Source: an uncultured Bacteroidales bacterium (GTDB lineage Bacteria > Bacteroidota > Bacteroidia > Bacteroidales > UBA932). Taken from it: a stretch of DNA of 64,000 nucleotides. The translations under genes were made by a program, and so were the position numbers. Location of the stretch: NCBI GenBank assembly GCA_900318445.1, contig ONKO01000003.1, forward strand, positions 108,588 to 172,587, given 5' to 3'. Positions 41,409-55,684 of the stretch are shown piece after piece. Within the stretch, counting starts at the first letter, position 1, and each line of letters opens with the position of its first letter. The notes below the pieces were generated by a model. That model was given only the letters and a program-made list of their open reading frames with translations, was not told the DNA's origin and ran no database searches.

Positions 41409-43412
41409 ATGAAACACGAACTTAGCATGGTTGCAGGCCTTCTTCTGGCCTGCACTCTGACGCTGGCCCAGAACCGGGTCATTGATGTCCGGGAGGCTCA
41501 TCCCGGGAAAGACCTCACCATGGAAGAGGCCATCTATAAGGGTGTGGGCTATGCCCGTGCCCAGGCCGCCTGGCTGGGAGACGGTCAGTTTATCCTCAGC
41601 GAAGGCGCCGGGGAGTATTTCGAGGGCAGCGTGACCGACCCGCTGCACCTCACGCCCTACAAGCCCTCGCGCACGCAGAAGGCCGATGCCTATGTTCGCG
41701 GGGCGGCCGGTTACGGCATCCGCCTGGACGGAGACTCCCTCTGGGGCGAAAAGGACGGAAATGCGTTTGCCATCGGCCTGTCCGAAGACCGTAATATTGT
41801 CTACGGCGGTACCATGATGCGAAACGAATTTGGCTTTTCGAAGGGCTACGAATGGGCCCCGGACGGCCATAAGATTGCCTTTTACCGGAAGGACCAGTCC
41901 CGCGTGACGGACTTTCCGCTTCTCGACATCAAAACCCGGACGGGAGAGCTGGAGCTCATCAAATACCCCATGAGCGGCATGGGGAGCGAGCTTCTCAGGG
42001 TGGGCATCTACGACTTTGACAAGGAAACCACCGTGTGGCTGGACGTGACGGGCTTTACTGAGGAGCGTTACATCACCAATCTCTCCTGGAGCCCGGACGC
42101 CAAGTCCATCTATGCCCAGGTGCTGGACCGCAGCCAGCATCACATGAAGCTCAACCAGTATGACGCCCGGGACGGCCACTTTGTGCGCACCGTCCTCACG
42201 GAGGACAACGAGGCCTGGGTGGAGCCGCAGGACCCTATCTGGTTCCTGGAAGGCAGGAAGGACTGCTTCATCTACCGCACCGACAACCGGGACGGTTACA
42301 AGAACCTGTATCTCGTAGATACGCTGGGCAGTAAGATCCAGCGCTTCACGGCCGTGGACGCCGACGTCGAATATGTGACCAATGACGGACAGTACGTTTA
42401 TTATACATCGGCCCAGGTTTCTCCCGTAGAGAATCACCTGTTCCGCCAGGGAGTGAAGAAGGGAAAGGCCCAGCAGCTCACCCGGGGCCGTGGCTGGCAT
42501 TCCGTGCAGTTAAGCCAGGACCGAAAGTGGTTCCTGGACCGCCAGAGCAACCTCAACACGCCGGCCCAGTTGTATCTGGGTTCCACCGACGGAAAGCAGT
42601 ACGTGGGCATCGGCTCGCAGCGGGATCCGCTGGACGGCTATGCTTCCTGCCGCGTGGAACTGGGCACCGTTCCGAGCGCCGACGGCCTGTATGAGAATTA
42701 CTATCGGCTCATCTATCCCAAGGACTTTGATCCTTCGAAGAAATACCCCGTCGTGCTGTATGTCTACGGCGGGCCGCACAGCCAGCTGGTACAGGACTCC
42801 TGGCTCGGGAGCATCCGCATGTGGGAAATGCTCATGGCTCAGAAGGGATACATGGTCTATGTCCAGGACAACCGGGGCACGTCCAACCGCGGCGCCGCCT
42901 TCGAGAAGGCCATCAACCGCCAGTGCGGCAAGGCCGAGATGGAAGACCAGATGGCTGGCATCCGGCGCCTGATGGCTCTGCCGTATGTAGATGCCTCCCG
43001 CATTGGCGTGCACGGCTGGAGCTACGGCGGCTTCATGACCATCTCGCTCCTGACAACCTACCCGGACGTCTTCAAGGTGGGAGTAGCCGGCGGCCCCGTC
43101 ATTGACTGGAAATGGTACGAGGTCATGTACGGTGAGCGGTACATGGACAACCCCGAGACCAACCCCGAAGGCTTTGCTGCTACCAGCCTTATTGGAAAAG
43201 CGCCTCAGCTGAAGGGCAAACTCCTCATCTGCCAGGGCGCCGTGGATGACACCGTGGTCTGGGAGCACAGCCTCTCCTTCATCCAGGAGTGTATTGACCG
43301 CCTCATCCCGGTTGACTACTTCCCCTACCCCGTTGCAAAGCACAACGTCGGTGGCCGTAACCGCATCCACCTTATGGACAAGGTTACGCAGTACTTTGAA
43401 GATTACCTCTAA
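41409..43412 (+). CDS. S9 family dipeptidyl peptidase (DPP4-like)
   Basis: 667 residues with a signal peptide (MKHELSMVAGLLLACTLTLA). N-terminal beta-propeller, then an alpha/beta hydrolase: KYPVVLYVYGGPHSQLVQD, NRGTSNRGAAFEKAI, the nucleophile in VHGWSYGGFMTISLL (Ser538), Asp in ICQGAVDDTVVW and His in VAKHNVGG. Removes dipeptides with Pro or Ala at position 2 in the periplasm. Slightly shorter than typical DPP4 (700-740 residues), mainly in the propeller. Confidence 0.93.
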   Translation: MKHELSMVAGLLLACTLTLAQNRVIDVREAHPGKDLTMEEAIYKGVGYARAQAAWLGDGQFILSEGAGEYFEGSVTDPLHLTPYKPSRTQKADAYVRGAAGYGIRLDGDSLWGEKDGNAFAIGLSEDRNIVYGGTMMRNEFGFSKGYEWAPDGHKIAFYRKDQSRVTDFPLLDIKTRTGELELIKYPMSGMGSELLRVGIYDFDKETTVWLDVTGFTEERYITNLSWSPDAKSIYAQVLDRSQHHMKLNQYDARDGHFVRTVLTEDNEAWVEPQDPIWFLEGRKDCFIYRTDNRDGYKNLYLVDTLGSKIQRFTAVDADVEYVTNDGQYVYYTSAQVSPVENHLFRQGVKKGKAQQLTRGRGWHSVQLSQDRKWFLDRQSNLNTPAQLYLGSTDGKQYVGIGSQRDPLDGYASCRVELGTVPSADGLYENYYRLIYPKDFDPSKKYPVVLYVYGGPHSQLVQDSWLGSIRMWEMLMAQKGYMVYVQDNRGTSNRGAAFEKAINRQCGKAEMEDQMAGIRRLMALPYVDASRIGVHGWSYGGFMTISLLTTYPDVFKVGVAGGPVIDWKWYEVMYGERYMDNPETNPEGFAATSLIGKAPQLKGKLLICQGAVDDTVVWEHSLSFIQECIDRLIPVDYFPYPVAKHNVGGRNRIHLMDKVTQYFEDYL

Positions 43413-43460
43413 TTCTGGGCAAATAGCCCAAAAAGATTTGCAAAAGAGAAAAAGAATCCC

Positions 43461-43468
43461 TATCTTTG
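43461..43468 (+). promoter_or_regulatory. -7 element of tRNA-Val
   Basis: TATCTTTG, ending 10 bases before the tRNA. Confidence 0.7.
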
Positions 43469-43478
43469 CAATCCTTTT

Positions 43479-43553
43479 GAGGGCATAGCTCAGTTGGTTT
43501 AGAGCGCTTGCTTGACAGGCAAGAGGTCCGCAGTTCAAATCTGCGTGTCCTCA
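43479..43553 (+). tRNA. tRNA-Val (GAC)
   Basis: 75 nt. Acceptor GAGGGCA / TGTCCTC (one G-U pair), discriminator A; anticodon stem CTTGC / GCAAG with loop TTGACAG, anticodon GAC; T-arm GTTCAAATC. No encoded CCA. Confidence 0.95.
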
Positions 43554-43563
43554 CTCAAAAGAA

Positions 43564-43590
43564 AAGACGGCTTTCACGGCCGTCTTTTTT
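43564..43590 (+). terminator. Intrinsic terminator of tRNA-Val
   Basis: Stem AAGACGGC / GCCGTCTT, loop TTTCACG, T-run to 43590. Confidence 0.88.
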
Positions 43591-43608
43591 GTTTTGTTGG
43601 CGGTAGCC

Positions 43609-43715
43609 GTGGCGCTTATCACACTGACAATCAGCGCATTAGAGTAACTGACGGGTACGAAAAACGCACCCGTCAGTTACTCTAATCTATTAATATTCAG
43701 TTACTTAAGCGCCAC
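43609..43715. repeat. Nested palindromic element, copy B (3' of tRNA-Val)
   Basis: Outer arms GTGGCGCTTA (43609-43618) and TAAGCGCCAC (43706-43715) match perfectly; inner arms 43639-43655 and 43669-43685 are the same 17-base sequence as in copy A with a 13-base loop. Total length (107 bases) is identical to copy A. Confidence 0.88.
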
Positions 43716-43755
43716 GCCAAACGAAGCAAAGAGCCGCCGGGCCAAACATCAGCCC

Positions 43756-44970
43756 CTACAACCTCTCCTTCGCGTACTCGGCCGTGAGGCGGAAGGTCTT
43801 CTTCCGGGAAGAGGGTGCCTCGAACATGGCATCGGCCATAACCTTCTCGCAGATGGAGCGGAGGCCGCGGGCGCCCAACTTGTTCTTTAGGGCGGTGTCC
43901 ACAATGAGATCCAGCACTTCGGGCTCAATCTCCAGCTTGATGCCGTCCAGCTCGAACATTTTCTCGTACTGCTTCAGGAGGGCGTTCTTGGGCTCGGTGA
44001 GGATGCGCTTCAGGGAATCGCGGTCCAGCTGATCCAGATAGGTGATGACAGGGAGACGGCCCACAATCTCGGGGATGAGGCCATAGGCCCTGAGGTCCAT
44101 GGCATCTACATACTCCAGCAGGTTGTCCTTGTCAATGCGCTGCTTTTCCTCGGCGCCAAAGCCGATGATCTGGGTGTTCTTGCGCTGGGCAATGTGCCGC
44201 TCGATACCCTCGAAGGCACCGCCGCAGATGAAGAGGATGTTCTGGGTATTCACGTGGATGAACTCCTGCTCGGGGTGCTTGCGGCCACCCTTTGGCGGAA
44301 CATTCACGATGCTGCCCTCCAGGAGCTTGAGCATGGCCTGCTGCACGCCCTCACCGGACACGTCGCGGGTGATGGAAGGGTTGTCGCTCTTACGGGCAAT
44401 CTTATCAATCTCATCGATGAACACAATGCCGCGTTCGGCCTTCTGGAGATCGAAATCGGCCTCCTGCAGAAGACGAGTGAGAATGCTCTCCACATCTTCA
44501 CCCACATAGCCGGCCTCGGTGAGGACCGTGGCGTCCACAATGGTGAAGGGAACGTCCAGCATACGTGCAATGCTGCGGGCCAGGAGCGTCTTACCGGTTC
44601 CGGTGGGGCCCACCAGGAGGATATTGCTCTTTTCCAGTTCCACGCCATCGTCCGTCTTGTCAATCAGGTTGTGCTGCACACGCTTGTAGTGGTTGTACAC
44701 AGCCACGGCAAGCACCTTCTTGGCGCGGTCCTGTCCAATCACATACTCATCCAGATAGGCCTTGATCTCAGAGGGCTTGGGCGCTTTTCCCAGCGCAGCC
44801 GGCTTGGAACCCCGGCCCCTCCCGGGCTCATCCTCCAGCTCTTCCACATACTGTGCGGCCAGCTTGGCGCAGTCGCTGCAGATATAGCCGTTAAGGCCGT
44901 GCAACATGAACGGCACCTCGGAGTCCGGGCGACCGCAGAACATGCAATGATTCTGTCCTTTCTTTGCCAT
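43756..44970 (-). CDS. clpX: ATP-dependent Clp protease ATP-binding subunit ClpX
   Basis: 404 residues from [15 protein letters not shown]-terminal zinc-binding domain (CMFCGR ... CSDCAKL), AAA+ core with Walker [19 protein letters not shown], Walker [12 protein letters not shown], the pore loop [11 protein letters not shown], and sensor-2 [14 protein letters not shown]. The ClpP-docking IGF-type loop appears as QIIGFGAEE. It begins 1 base after the clpP stop. Unfolds tagged proteins for ClpP. Confidence 0.97.
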   Translation of the reverse strand: MAKKGQNHCMFCGRPDSEVPFMLHGLNGYICSDCAKLAAQYVEELEDEPGRGRGSKPAALGKAPKPSEIKAYLDEYVIGQDRAKKVLAVAVYNHYKRVQHNLIDKTDDGVELEKSNILLVGPTGTGKTLLARSIARMLDVPFTIVDATVLTEAGYVGEDVESILTRLLQEADFDLQKAERGIVFIDEIDKIARKSDNPSITRDVSGEGVQQAMLKLLEGSIVNVPPKGGRKHPEQEFIHVNTQNILFICGGAFEGIERHIAQRKNTQIIGFGAEEKQRIDKDNLLEYVDAMDLRAYGLIPEIVGRLPVITYLDQLDRDSLKRILTEPKNALLKQYEKMFELDGIKLEIEPEVLDLIVDTALKNKLGARGLRSICEKVMADAMFEAPSSRKKTFRLTAEYAKERL

Positions 44971-44971
44971 G

Positions 44972-45640
44972 CTACTTCTCCCGCTTACGGAGGATTTCAT
45001 CTACCATGCCGTAGGCCTTGGCTTCCTCGGCGGTCATCCAATAGTCACGTTCACCATCCTTCGAAACCTTCTCGAAAGGCTGTCCGCTATGCATGGCAAT
45101 GATATTGAACAGCTCCGTACGGGTTTTCTCAATCTCCTTGGCGGCGATGAGGATTTCCGTAGCCTGGCCCTGGGCACCGCCCAGCGGCTGGTGAATGAGC
45201 ACGCGGGAGTGCGGCAGCGCGCTGCGCTTGCCCTTCTCACCGGCGCAAAGCAGCACAGCACCCATGGAGGCAGCCATACCCGTGCACACGGTAGCCACAT
45301 CCGGCTGCACCAGCTGCATGGTATCATAGATACCCAGACCGCTGGTCACCTGACCACCGGGAGTGTTCAGGTACATGGTAATGTCTGCATTGGAGTCGTT
45401 GGAAGCCAGGAACAGCAGCTGTGCCTGGATAATGTTGGCCACATCGTCGTCGATGGGAACGCCCAGGAAGATGATGCGATCCATCATGAGGCGGCTGAAC
45501 ACGTCCATCTGGGCCACGTTCAGCTTGCGTTCCTCCGTAATGGTAGGATTGATGTATCCGTCCAGGACGGACGTATAACGAGAGAGGGTCATCGAACTGA
45601 TGCCCCTCGCTCTAACTGCATATTTTTCAAATTCTGTCAT
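44972..45640 (-). CDS. clpP: ATP-dependent Clp protease proteolytic subunit
   Basis: 222 residues. Catalytic Ser in [16 protein letters not shown], His in [14 protein letters not shown] and Asp in [38 protein letters not shown] and [10 protein letters not shown] are standard. The N-terminal extension (about 20 residues before YTSVLDGYI) is typical of Bacteroidetes and may be processed. Lies between tig and clpX in the conserved order. Confidence 0.97.
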   Translation of the reverse strand: MTEFEKYAVRARGISSMTLSRYTSVLDGYINPTITEERKLNVAQMDVFSRLMMDRIIFLGVPIDDDVANIIQAQLLFLASNDSNADITMYLNTPGGQVTSGLGIYDTMQLVQPDVATVCTGMAASMGAVLLCAGEKGKRSALPHSRVLIHQPLGGAQGQATEILIAAKEIEKTRTELFNIIAMHSGQPFEKVSKDGERDYWMTAEEAKAYGMVDEILRKREK

Positions 45641-45646
45641 ACAACT

Positions 45647-46963
45647 CTACTGAAGTTCCTGGAACTTCTCCATGGAGATTTTCTTGGTGGTGAGAGTCAC
45701 TTCCTCGCGAACCTTGGCAATGGCGATGTTGTCCTCGCACTGCTCTTCCAGGCGGCGATACTGATTCTGGTCCTGGAGCATGTTCTCTGCGGAGGAATCG
45801 ATGAGATTCTGAGGCACACCAGCCATGCCGTACATGGCATACTGGTAAGCCACGAAGGACTTTGCGGCGGCCAGGATGTCCTCATGGGAAACCTTGAGGC
45901 CGAACTTCTGCATGATATAGCCGCGAACCAGCTGCCACTTGAAGTCCTCGATGAAGGCAGGGAATTCCTTCTCTACCTGCTCGGCGGTGAACTTGCCCTC
46001 GTTGGCATACACCAGCCAGCGCTTGAGGAAAGCCTCAGGCAGGGTGAGGGCAGCCTTCTCCACAAAGTACTTGCGGACATCGGCGCCGAAACGATAGTTG
46101 GCATCCTGCTCATGGGAAGCCTTGATGCGCTCCGTCACCTTCTCATCAAACTGCTCGGGAGTGGTTACCTTGCCCTCGCCAAAGATCTTGTCGTAGGTCT
46201 CCTGGTTTTCCTCGGCGGCCACGAAAGTCTTGACGTTCACCACAGTGAAGGTGAACACGGGATTCAGGCCAGCCAGCTGGGACTTCTCCACCTTAAGCAT
46301 GGCGGCGCGGTCGGTCTCATTGGTAAAGGCAGCGTTCACGTCCAGTTCGAACTTGTCGCCGGCCTTCTTGCCGATGAATGCCCCGCGGGCATCTTCTGCC
46401 ACCTGGGAGACGCTCACATACACGCCCTCAGCCTTGTGGCCTTCGTTCTCGATATCGGCCACGATGTAGTCGTTCTCACCGGCCTTCTTGCCTTCCTGCA
46501 GGGAACCATACTGCTGGAGCAGCTGCTCGCGGGCCTGCTTCTTCTCGGCGGCGGTGATGTTGATGTCGTAGTAAACCACCTTGTCGTCCTTGTTCACCTC
46601 GAAGCTCAGCTCCGGAGTCTGGGCGATATCGAACTTGAAGGTGAACTCGCTGCCGGCGGTCCAGGACAGCTGAGGCTGGTCCTCGGAGGGCATGGGCTCA
46701 CCCACGATGCGGATTTTCTCCTTCTTGATGAAGTTGTCGAGGGACTCACCCACGAGGGAGTTCACGCTCTCGTACAGGCACTGGTCACCGTACATGCGCT
46801 GGATAAGGCTCATGGGAGCCATACCACGGCGGAAACCTTTGATGTCTGCCTTGCGGCGGTAATCGTTGAGGCGCTTGCGAAGCGGCTCTGCATAATCCTC
46901 TGCCGCGATCTGGATGGTCAGCTGATAGTTCAGTTCATCAGCCTTTTTTTTGCTAACTTTCAT
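45647..46963 (-). CDS. tig: Trigger factor chaperone
   Basis: 438 residues. N-terminal ribosome-binding domain with KGFRRGMAPMSLIQRMYG, replacing the canonical GFRxGKxP signature (K is A-P here), a central region with an abbreviated PPIase-like part, and a long helical C-terminus ending in ISMEKFQELQ. Binds nascent chains at the exit tunnel. The divergent signature is common in Bacteroidetes trigger factors. First gene of tig-clpP-clpX; promoter TATCTTTG at 47004-46997. Confidence 0.92.
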   Translation of the reverse strand: MKVSKKKADELNYQLTIQIAAEDYAEPLRKRLNDYRRKADIKGFRRGMAPMSLIQRMYGDQCLYESVNSLVGESLDNFIKKEKIRIVGEPMPSEDQPQLSWTAGSEFTFKFDIAQTPELSFEVNKDDKVVYYDINITAAEKKQAREQLLQQYGSLQEGKKAGENDYIVADIENEGHKAEGVYVSVSQVAEDARGAFIGKKAGDKFELDVNAAFTNETDRAAMLKVEKSQLAGLNPVFTFTVVNVKTFVAAEENQETYDKIFGEGKVTTPEQFDEKVTERIKASHEQDANYRFGADVRKYFVEKAALTLPEAFLKRWLVYANEGKFTAEQVEKEFPAFIEDFKWQLVRGYIMQKFGLKVSHEDILAAAKSFVAYQYAMYGMAGVPQNLIDSSAENMLQDQNQYRRLEEQCEDNIAIAKVREEVTLTTKKISMEKFQELQ

Positions 46964-47023
46964 AGTATCTGTTTGTAATTATTGTCAAAAGGGCCGCAAA
47001 GATACGAAAAATCTGCGAGACTA

Positions 47024-51080
<4,057 letters not shown>

Positions 51081-51138
51081 TTAAAAGGGGCTTTCCCTAA
51101 AACATACAAAGATAGGAAAAATCGGACAAAAATACAAA

Positions 51139-52716
51139 CTAGATATTCCAGCTTATACCCACGGTGCCATACAGGCCTTTCTCGGCGTAGAAAGGCACCC
51201 GCTGGACTTCCTGATTCAGGAGATTGCCCATCTTGGCCCAAATACCAAGAGCCGGAGTGAGCTGGAAATTACCCCTGAGGCCCAGGTCCACGTAGCCGGC
51301 CACGGCGCCGCCCGCGGGGCACACCATCTCCGAACGGCCTTCAACGGTTACGCCGGCCCTGATGCGGGCGCCCCAGTTGTAGAAGACATGGCCTCCAGCC
51401 GTCCATTCGGCCGGAAGGAACGGCAACACGCCCGCCGTGATGACCTTGGGTTTATTGAGCGTCTTCATATACTTCAGATGCGCCTGGATATCCAGGAAAT
51501 GGTTGTTCCATCCGGCATCGGCCATAATCATGGCCAAATGGATGGGGCCGCCGTAGCACATGGCGGGCGCCCCGGTAGCCGCCATCTTGCCCCACAGCCA
51601 GGAATTGCCCATCCAGGAATAGCCGCCCTTCACCTCATAGGAGAAACGGCGCGCCACGTTTCCGCGAAGGCCCAGGATTGCCAGAATATTCTGGCTCTTG
51701 ACATCCGTATTCCAGGTAAAAGCGTCTATGAAGTGGTTCTGCTGAAGAAGCGAAGCGTAGGAAATGATTTCCCGGCCTCCGGTCACGGCGCCAAAGAGCG
51801 TGAGATACTCCGGAACCACTTTCCAGGAGAGCTGCACGTCGGGATAGGCAATCCAGCCGCCCGTATGGGGCAGGGAGCCGACGGCAAAGGAGAACTTCAC
51901 GCCCGCATTGAACGCAAAGCGGCTGCCGCCCCGGATATAACGGGGAGCCAGCTGGAAGACGGCCAAAGAGCCCGCGGGCTGGGAAACCGTCTGGGCATTA
52001 GCCGCCAGCCGCAGATTATAGCCCAGGAAGCGGAAGCCCACCTGCGCATCGGTGTTGGTATACGTCTCGGAAAACCCGCCCGCAGCCGTCACAAACGACA
52101 CCTTCGTATTCACGTCATAGTCCACCTTCGTAGTTCCGGGAATGTTTTTCACCTGAGCCGATGCCACCACTGCGTGGTGGTTCATAGCCGCCCTGGCATC
52201 CTCGGCGAAGAGGTTCCGGTACTCGGCGCCCGCCTGGAACACACCCCGGCGCCAGCCGGCAAGAAAGTCGGCCCCGACGGAGCTGTTCAGATCCTTTCCT
52301 CTCCAGCCGCCGTAATACGGACCCCAGTAGGAGTGATGGCCGCCCCTGAGGTTCACCCGCACATTCCGGGTCTTCACGGGCGTGTACACCACGTTCAGTT
52401 CCGGATGAAGGGTGTAACCCACGCCGGCTTCCAGAAGGAGCGTTCCCTCCTGCGAAGGACGGGCCTGCGGACGCAGCTGCACCAGATAGGGTTTGAACTC
52501 GTAGGCGCCCCGGTAGGGCGTCTCGTTGACGGCGTAATCAAAATCCAGGTTGAAGCGGAGCACCGAGTCCGGGACTTCCCTGAGCTGCGAAGGTTTCTCG
52601 ATGCCGGACGCCTCACGGGCATAGGCATTGGTCACCTCCACGGTGGGATTCAGGTTCTGGGCATAGGCCACGGCACCCATCATGAGGCCGGCGGCCGATA
52701 TAAGGATTTTTCTCAT
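51139..52716 (-). CDS. Outer membrane beta-barrel protein
   Basis: 525 residues with signal peptide MRKILISAAGLMMGAVAYA. The mature part is rich in alternating aromatic/hydrophobic strands (NVRVNLRGGHHSYWGPYYGG, GFRFLGYNLRLAANAQ, SYEVKGGYSWMGNSW) and ends in GLYGTVGISWNI, a C-terminal strand pattern. No TonB box or plug domain is visible. It follows the large TPR gene by 1 base, and that pairing suggests an envelope complex: the TPR protein as periplasmic part and this as barrel. Confidence 0.75.
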   Translation of the reverse strand: MRKILISAAGLMMGAVAYAQNLNPTVEVTNAYAREASGIEKPSQLREVPDSVLRFNLDFDYAVNETPYRGAYEFKPYLVQLRPQARPSQEGTLLLEAGVGYTLHPELNVVYTPVKTRNVRVNLRGGHHSYWGPYYGGWRGKDLNSSVGADFLAGWRRGVFQAGAEYRNLFAEDARAAMNHHAVVASAQVKNIPGTTKVDYDVNTKVSFVTAAGGFSETYTNTDAQVGFRFLGYNLRLAANAQTVSQPAGSLAVFQLAPRYIRGGSRFAFNAGVKFSFAVGSLPHTGGWIAYPDVQLSWKVVPEYLTLFGAVTGGREIISYASLLQQNHFIDAFTWNTDVKSQNILAILGLRGNVARRFSYEVKGGYSWMGNSWLWGKMAATGAPAMCYGGPIHLAMIMADAGWNNHFLDIQAHLKYMKTLNKPKVITAGVLPFLPAEWTAGGHVFYNWGARIRAGVTVEGRSEMVCPAGGAVAGYVDLGLRGNFQLTPALGIWAKMGNLLNQEVQRVPFYAEKGLYGTVGISWNI

Positions 52717-52717
52717 G

Positions 52718-55627
52718 CTAATTCAGTTTTCTCAGTCTCATTTCTACCTGGTCCAGGACGTCATCCTGGTCACCTGCAGGTGTATAGCCCTCCTTGATGC
52801 TCTCGAAGGTAGCACGGGCCTGGCTCATGTTCTCCTGCTCGGCGAAAGAGTCTCCCAGCACGATGAAAGCCTTGGCCAGCCAGTAGTTCTGGTCTCCCGC
52901 CTTCTCGGAGAAGGCGTACACGCGGTCTTTCACGGCGGCGAAATCGGCCCGGTCAAAGCAGTCCTGGATGAGAATGTAGGAAGCCTCGGCGCCCTCGGGG
53001 GTGGAAGGTTCCTTGGCCAGGAGGCGGAACTCATCCAGTGCCTCGGCGCGGCGGCTGGTGCTCATGAGGGACTTGGCCGATACATAACGGGCCTCCCGCT
53101 GAATGGCGGCATCTCCCTTCACCGACGCAGCCACCTCACGGGCGTCGGAGAGGGCATCGGCCCACTCGCGGGCGCGGAAGGCGCTTCTCATCAGGCCGAT
53201 GAGCGCAGCCTCGCGGTTGGGGGCCAGCTTGGCGCTTTCCTTCAGGCGGGCGTAGGCTCCGTAAGCTCCGGCGTAATTGCCCAGCGAGTACTGGAGCGAG
53301 GCCAGCTGCAGCGTGGCGGCCTCGGCCAGCGCACCGTCCAGGCCTTCGTCCAGGGCCTTCCGGTATGCATCGCAGGCCTGCTCCTTGCTTCCCTGGAAAC
53401 GGTAGCATTCGGCCAGGTAGAAACGGGCCTTGGGGCCGTACAGGGCAGCCGGGTATTTTTCCAGGTAAGAGAGAAGGGTGGTCTGGGCCTTGGCATAGTC
53501 TCCGGCCATGTAGAGCTGCTCGGCGCTGGAGAAGTAGACATCCTCCTTCTGGGCTTCGGTGCGGCCCGCGGCATCTCCCAGGCTGTTCACGTAGGCTAGA
53601 TACGCATCGGGATCTTTCCGGGTGCGGTAGATGGCCTCGATGGCCAGCAGGGCGTCCTCGGCGTATTCACCGCCGCCGGCCACCACTTCCTTGTAGCATT
53701 CCAGGGCATCGTCGCTGCGGCCGGCATTGCGGGCGATCATGCCCAGCTCCAGCAGGGAACGGGCAGCAAGGGACGGGTCTTTCGTTGAGCTGTTGAGAAG
53801 CCCGAAAGCTCTCACGGCTTCATTTTCTTTCTTGAGAGCAACGTAGCCCCGGCCCAGTTCATAAAGGGCTTCCCCGTAGAAGGAAGACTCGGGGCGGGCC
53901 TCCATGACACTTTCCAGGAGGGCCACTTTGCGGGCGTTGTCGCCCATCAGTCCGCTGGCCACGCCGGCCCTCAGGCGCGGATACAGGTTGTCCGAGCCCG
54001 GGTACTCCTCCATCTGCCGCTCATAGGCGGCAACGGCTGCGGCGTAGTCCCCGCTGAAGAAGTAGCAGTCCCCTACCCGCGTGCGGGCATCGGCCCCCTC
54101 CACAGGCGCTTTCCCTTCCAGGTAGGTGTTGAACCACCGCAGCGCACGGGAGTAATCGGCCTCCTTGAAGTACGTGTAGGCCAGCTGATACGGGATGAGC
54201 TGTCCCTCGGGCCGGTGCGGGAGGGCCGACAGGTTGTACAGCTCCGTGAGGATGCCGCGGGCGTCGGCGTACTTGCCGTCGCGGTAATAGGCCTCGGCCA
54301 GGTAGTACCGGCTAATCTGGTTGAAGCCGTCCTTGCGGTCGCTGTAGTAGGCAGCGGCCTTCAGGGGCTGTACGGCGCCGCGCCAGGAGCCTGCTTCCAT
54401 GAGCTGACGGGCCCTGAGGAAGTACGCTTTCATGTAGTTGGACTTCTGGCGGGGGTCCAGCTCGTCAATATGGTCGTAGGCGTCCACGGCGCCTTCGTAG
54501 TCCCGGTTCTGGAGGGCTGCCATGGCCATGTAGGAGTAAATCTGGTCTCCTTTCACCGTGCCATAGCGGTTAATGTATTCCTGGAAGGGAGCGGTGTCCC
54601 CGCCCAGGTCGAAGGCCAGCTTGGCGTAGTTGTAGAAGGCATCTTCCCGGATTTCGGGCGAGAAGGCAAGGTCTGCGGCCTCCTTGAAGGCGGTGAGGGC
54701 CGACACCTTGTTCTTGAGGCGGATGTAGCTGTAGGCCAGCTGGTAGGAGGCAATCTGGCCCAGGGAGTCCTTCCGCTCTCCCATCTGGGTAAACTGGTTC
54801 ACGGCTTCCTGCCAGTTCTGCTGCAGGTAATTGACTTCACCGGCATAGAAGCGGTCGCTGCGGGTGGGTTCCGCACTGCGGTCCAGGTTGTAGTAGGCGC
54901 CGGCTTCCTCCACGTTCCCCAGCACCAGGAAGCTTTCTCCGAGGATACGGGCAAGGCGGGCCTTGCGGTCTTCCGGGGCGTTCTTGTAAAGGGGTGCGCC
55001 GTGCTTGACTACGTAGGCATAGTCCTTTGCATTGAAGCGGCACTCGAGGAGGTAATACTGTGCAAGGGACGCAAAGCGATGGTCTCCGGCAGCCTCCTTC
55101 AGATGTTTCTCGGCCAGGGAAAAGTCCTTCTGGGCGTAGTCCATGTAGCCCAGGGTGAACTGGGCGGGAGCGCGGAAGGTGCGGCCTTCCACTTTACCCA
55201 GCCACACCCGGGCGTAGTCCCAGTCCCCGAGGGAATAGGCGCTGTAACCTCTTTTGTAGTGATATTCCTGCAGCTGGGACGGATAGAGGCCGCGGCACTG
55301 CTCCAGCTGTTCCAGGGCTTTGGCGTAGGCGCCGTCGTCGAACAGGCCCAGGGCCATCTGGAAGCGTACCTGCGGGGCCATCACGTGGTCCGGGTTGCGG
55401 CCGAGGAAAGCGTCGCAGAGGGCATAGGCGCCCTCCGAGCGCATGCCGAGGGCGCAGAGCGCGCGGTAGGCATCGGCCTTCTGGTCCGTGGAATTCCCGA
55501 GAAGCTGCACGGCCTCCGAGTACATTCCGGATTTGTATAGTTTGTTCACCTCTTGCCAGTTCTGAGCCTGGGCACCGGCCTGCGCGAGAAGCACGGCCGC
55601 TAGGGCGGGAAGGAGTTTTTTCATCAT
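52718..55627 (-). CDS. Large periplasmic tetratricopeptide repeat protein
   Basis: 969 residues, signal peptide MMKKLLPALAAVLLAQAGAQA. About twenty TPR units follow, e.g. YLLECRFNAKDYAYVVKHGA, LARILGESFLVLGNVEEAGA, AVAAYERQMEEYPGSDNLYP, TTLLSYLEKYPAALYGPKAR. Resembles multi-TPR proteins of the YbgF/BamD kind but much longer. No enzymatic motif. Cotranscribed with the barrel protein downstream. Confidence 0.85.
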   Translation of the reverse strand: MMKKLLPALAAVLLAQAGAQAQNWQEVNKLYKSGMYSEAVQLLGNSTDQKADAYRALCALGMRSEGAYALCDAFLGRNPDHVMAPQVRFQMALGLFDDGAYAKALEQLEQCRGLYPSQLQEYHYKRGYSAYSLGDWDYARVWLGKVEGRTFRAPAQFTLGYMDYAQKDFSLAEKHLKEAAGDHRFASLAQYYLLECRFNAKDYAYVVKHGAPLYKNAPEDRKARLARILGESFLVLGNVEEAGAYYNLDRSAEPTRSDRFYAGEVNYLQQNWQEAVNQFTQMGERKDSLGQIASYQLAYSYIRLKNKVSALTAFKEAADLAFSPEIREDAFYNYAKLAFDLGGDTAPFQEYINRYGTVKGDQIYSYMAMAALQNRDYEGAVDAYDHIDELDPRQKSNYMKAYFLRARQLMEAGSWRGAVQPLKAAAYYSDRKDGFNQISRYYLAEAYYRDGKYADARGILTELYNLSALPHRPEGQLIPYQLAYTYFKEADYSRALRWFNTYLEGKAPVEGADARTRVGDCYFFSGDYAAAVAAYERQMEEYPGSDNLYPRLRAGVASGLMGDNARKVALLESVMEARPESSFYGEALYELGRGYVALKKENEAVRAFGLLNSSTKDPSLAARSLLELGMIARNAGRSDDALECYKEVVAGGGEYAEDALLAIEAIYRTRKDPDAYLAYVNSLGDAAGRTEAQKEDVYFSSAEQLYMAGDYAKAQTTLLSYLEKYPAALYGPKARFYLAECYRFQGSKEQACDAYRKALDEGLDGALAEAATLQLASLQYSLGNYAGAYGAYARLKESAKLAPNREAALIGLMRSAFRAREWADALSDAREVAASVKGDAAIQREARYVSAKSLMSTSRRAEALDEFRLLAKEPSTPEGAEASYILIQDCFDRADFAAVKDRVYAFSEKAGDQNYWLAKAFIVLGDSFAEQENMSQARATFESIKEGYTPAGDQDDVLDQVEMRLRKLN

Positions 55628-55684
55628 TCTACAAAATTACTAAAAAAATCTGATTATCTTTGCCTGGATAATGATTTTCTAACC

